Positions 63,086 to 64,000 of a DNA stretch of 64,000 bases are shown one piece after another (within the stretch, counting starts at the first letter, position 1; each line of letters opens with the position of its first letter). Origin of the DNA: Larix kaempferi (taxonomy: Eukaryota; Streptophyta; Pinopsida; Pinales; Pinaceae); NCBI GenBank assembly GCA_027924585.1, contig BSBM01002120.1, positions 551,001-615,000 on the forward strand, in the 5' to 3' direction. The position numbers and the translations under genes are program-made. The notes beneath the pieces were generated by a model. That model saw only the letters and a program-made list of their open reading frames with translations, was not told the origin of the DNA and did no database searches.

Positions 63086-64000
63086 CTACAAGAAGCCTCC
63101 TCCTCCTCCTCCTCCTCATCATCATCATAATCATCTTCATCATTGTTAGCATCATCATCATCATCCTCATCATCATCATCGTCATCATCGTTATCACCCA
63201 CTTCCTCATCATCCTCCTCCTCCTCCTCCTCCTCCTCCTCATCATCTTGGTCATCATCTTCATCATCAACATCGTCATCATCGACATCATCATCATCCAT
63301 CATCTTCTTCATCATCTTATTCATCATCTTCATCATCATCATCATCATCTTCTTCATCATCATCATTGATAATGATGATGATGACGAAGATGATGATGAT
63401 GAAGATGATGATGATGATGATGATGATGACGAAGATGATGATGATGAAGATGATGATGATGATGATGATGAGTACGAAGATGAAGATGATGATGTTGATG
63501 ATGACGAATATGATCACCATCATCATCCTCATCATCCTTCTCCTCCTCCTCATCATCATCATGATAATCATCTTCATCATCATCATCCTCATCATCATCA
63601 TCCTTGTCATCGTCATCATCCACATCATCATCATCATCTCCATAGCCATCATCATCATTATCACCCACTTCCTCGTCATCATCCCCATCCTCATCATCAT
63701 CACCATCATCATCTTGGCCATCATATTCATCATCAACATCATCATCATTGGCATCATCATCATCAACATCATCATCATCATCTTCATCATCATCCATCAT
63801 CTTCATCATCATGATCATCATCTTCGTCATCATCATCATTATCAATGATGACATCATCATCATTATTAATGATGATGATGATGAACATGATGGATGATGA
63901 TGCAAATGAGTACGAAGATCAAGATGATGATGTTGATAATGACGAATATGATCATCATAATCATCATCACCCACTTGCTCATCATCATCATCATCCTCAT
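63086..64000. repeat. Trinucleotide arrays of alternating orientation, running off the window
   Basis: (ATC/TCC)n at about 63086-63368 is followed by (GAT)n at about 63369-63510, (ATC)n at about 63512-63848, (GAT)n with interruptions at about 63846-63930, and (ATC)n again to the end. Neighbouring blocks are reverse complements and could pair. Asp-, Ser-, His- and Met-rich open frames on both strands arise from the repeat. The tctaggttcctc module of the first satellite was not seen here. Confidence 0.9.

Overview
The window looks like nuclear DNA of a seed plant. It has a three-exon alpha-expansin gene with plant-type GT-AG introns, plant LTR retrotransposon remnants of both superfamilies, and CCCTAA-rich minisatellites. 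The high repeat content, low gene density and a 4.1-kb solo LTR-like element would fit a gymnosperm, but that is inference. No bacterial operons, rRNA, tRNA or CRISPR arrays were seen.

Layout. (1) 1-3977: leader and remnant of a Ty3/gypsy retrotransposon with a 394-bp 3' LTR. (2) 3484-36553: a head-to-tail tandem duplication of about 16.5 kb (copy A 3484-19974, copy B 19975-36553). It begins inside the gypsy 3' end and finishes inside intron 1 of the expansin gene. Each copy carries, in order, the gypsy LTR, a 3.4-kb ATC/GAT satellite with a higher-order unit, a large transposase-like pseudogene, a fragment of a GC-rich satellite, a 316-bp TRIM-like element, a truncated Ty1/copia element on the minus strand, and the expansin promoter plus exon 1. 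Copy B runs into the complete expansin gene (36303-37322). Copy A ends after exon 1. (3) 37323-45368: AT-rich DNA, a LINE remnant, a CG-rich tract and a decayed multi-exon gene of unknown function. (4) 45374-49495: a 4.1-kb TG...CA element with 5-bp target-site duplications and no coding capacity. (5) 50535-56630: a satellite complex with a 154-bp minisatellite, 359-bp and 357-bp GC-rich satellites, an inversion point near 55287, and the same families in reverse orientation. (6) 57510-62304: a third, diverged copy of the transposase-like pseudogene on the minus strand. (7) 63086-64000: trinucleotide arrays of alternating orientation.

The only gene that looks intact is the alpha-expansin. Almost everything else is mobile or satellite DNA. 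The least familiar content is the transposase-like family, present as copies A, B and C. It encodes a conceptual protein of about 960 residues with an N-terminal basic region, cysteine clusters, a D...D...E-type RNase H-like core and a separate C-terminal domain. Copy A has eight in-frame stops, all TAG or TGA, yet no frameshift, and it carries a 106-bp intron that copy C lacks.
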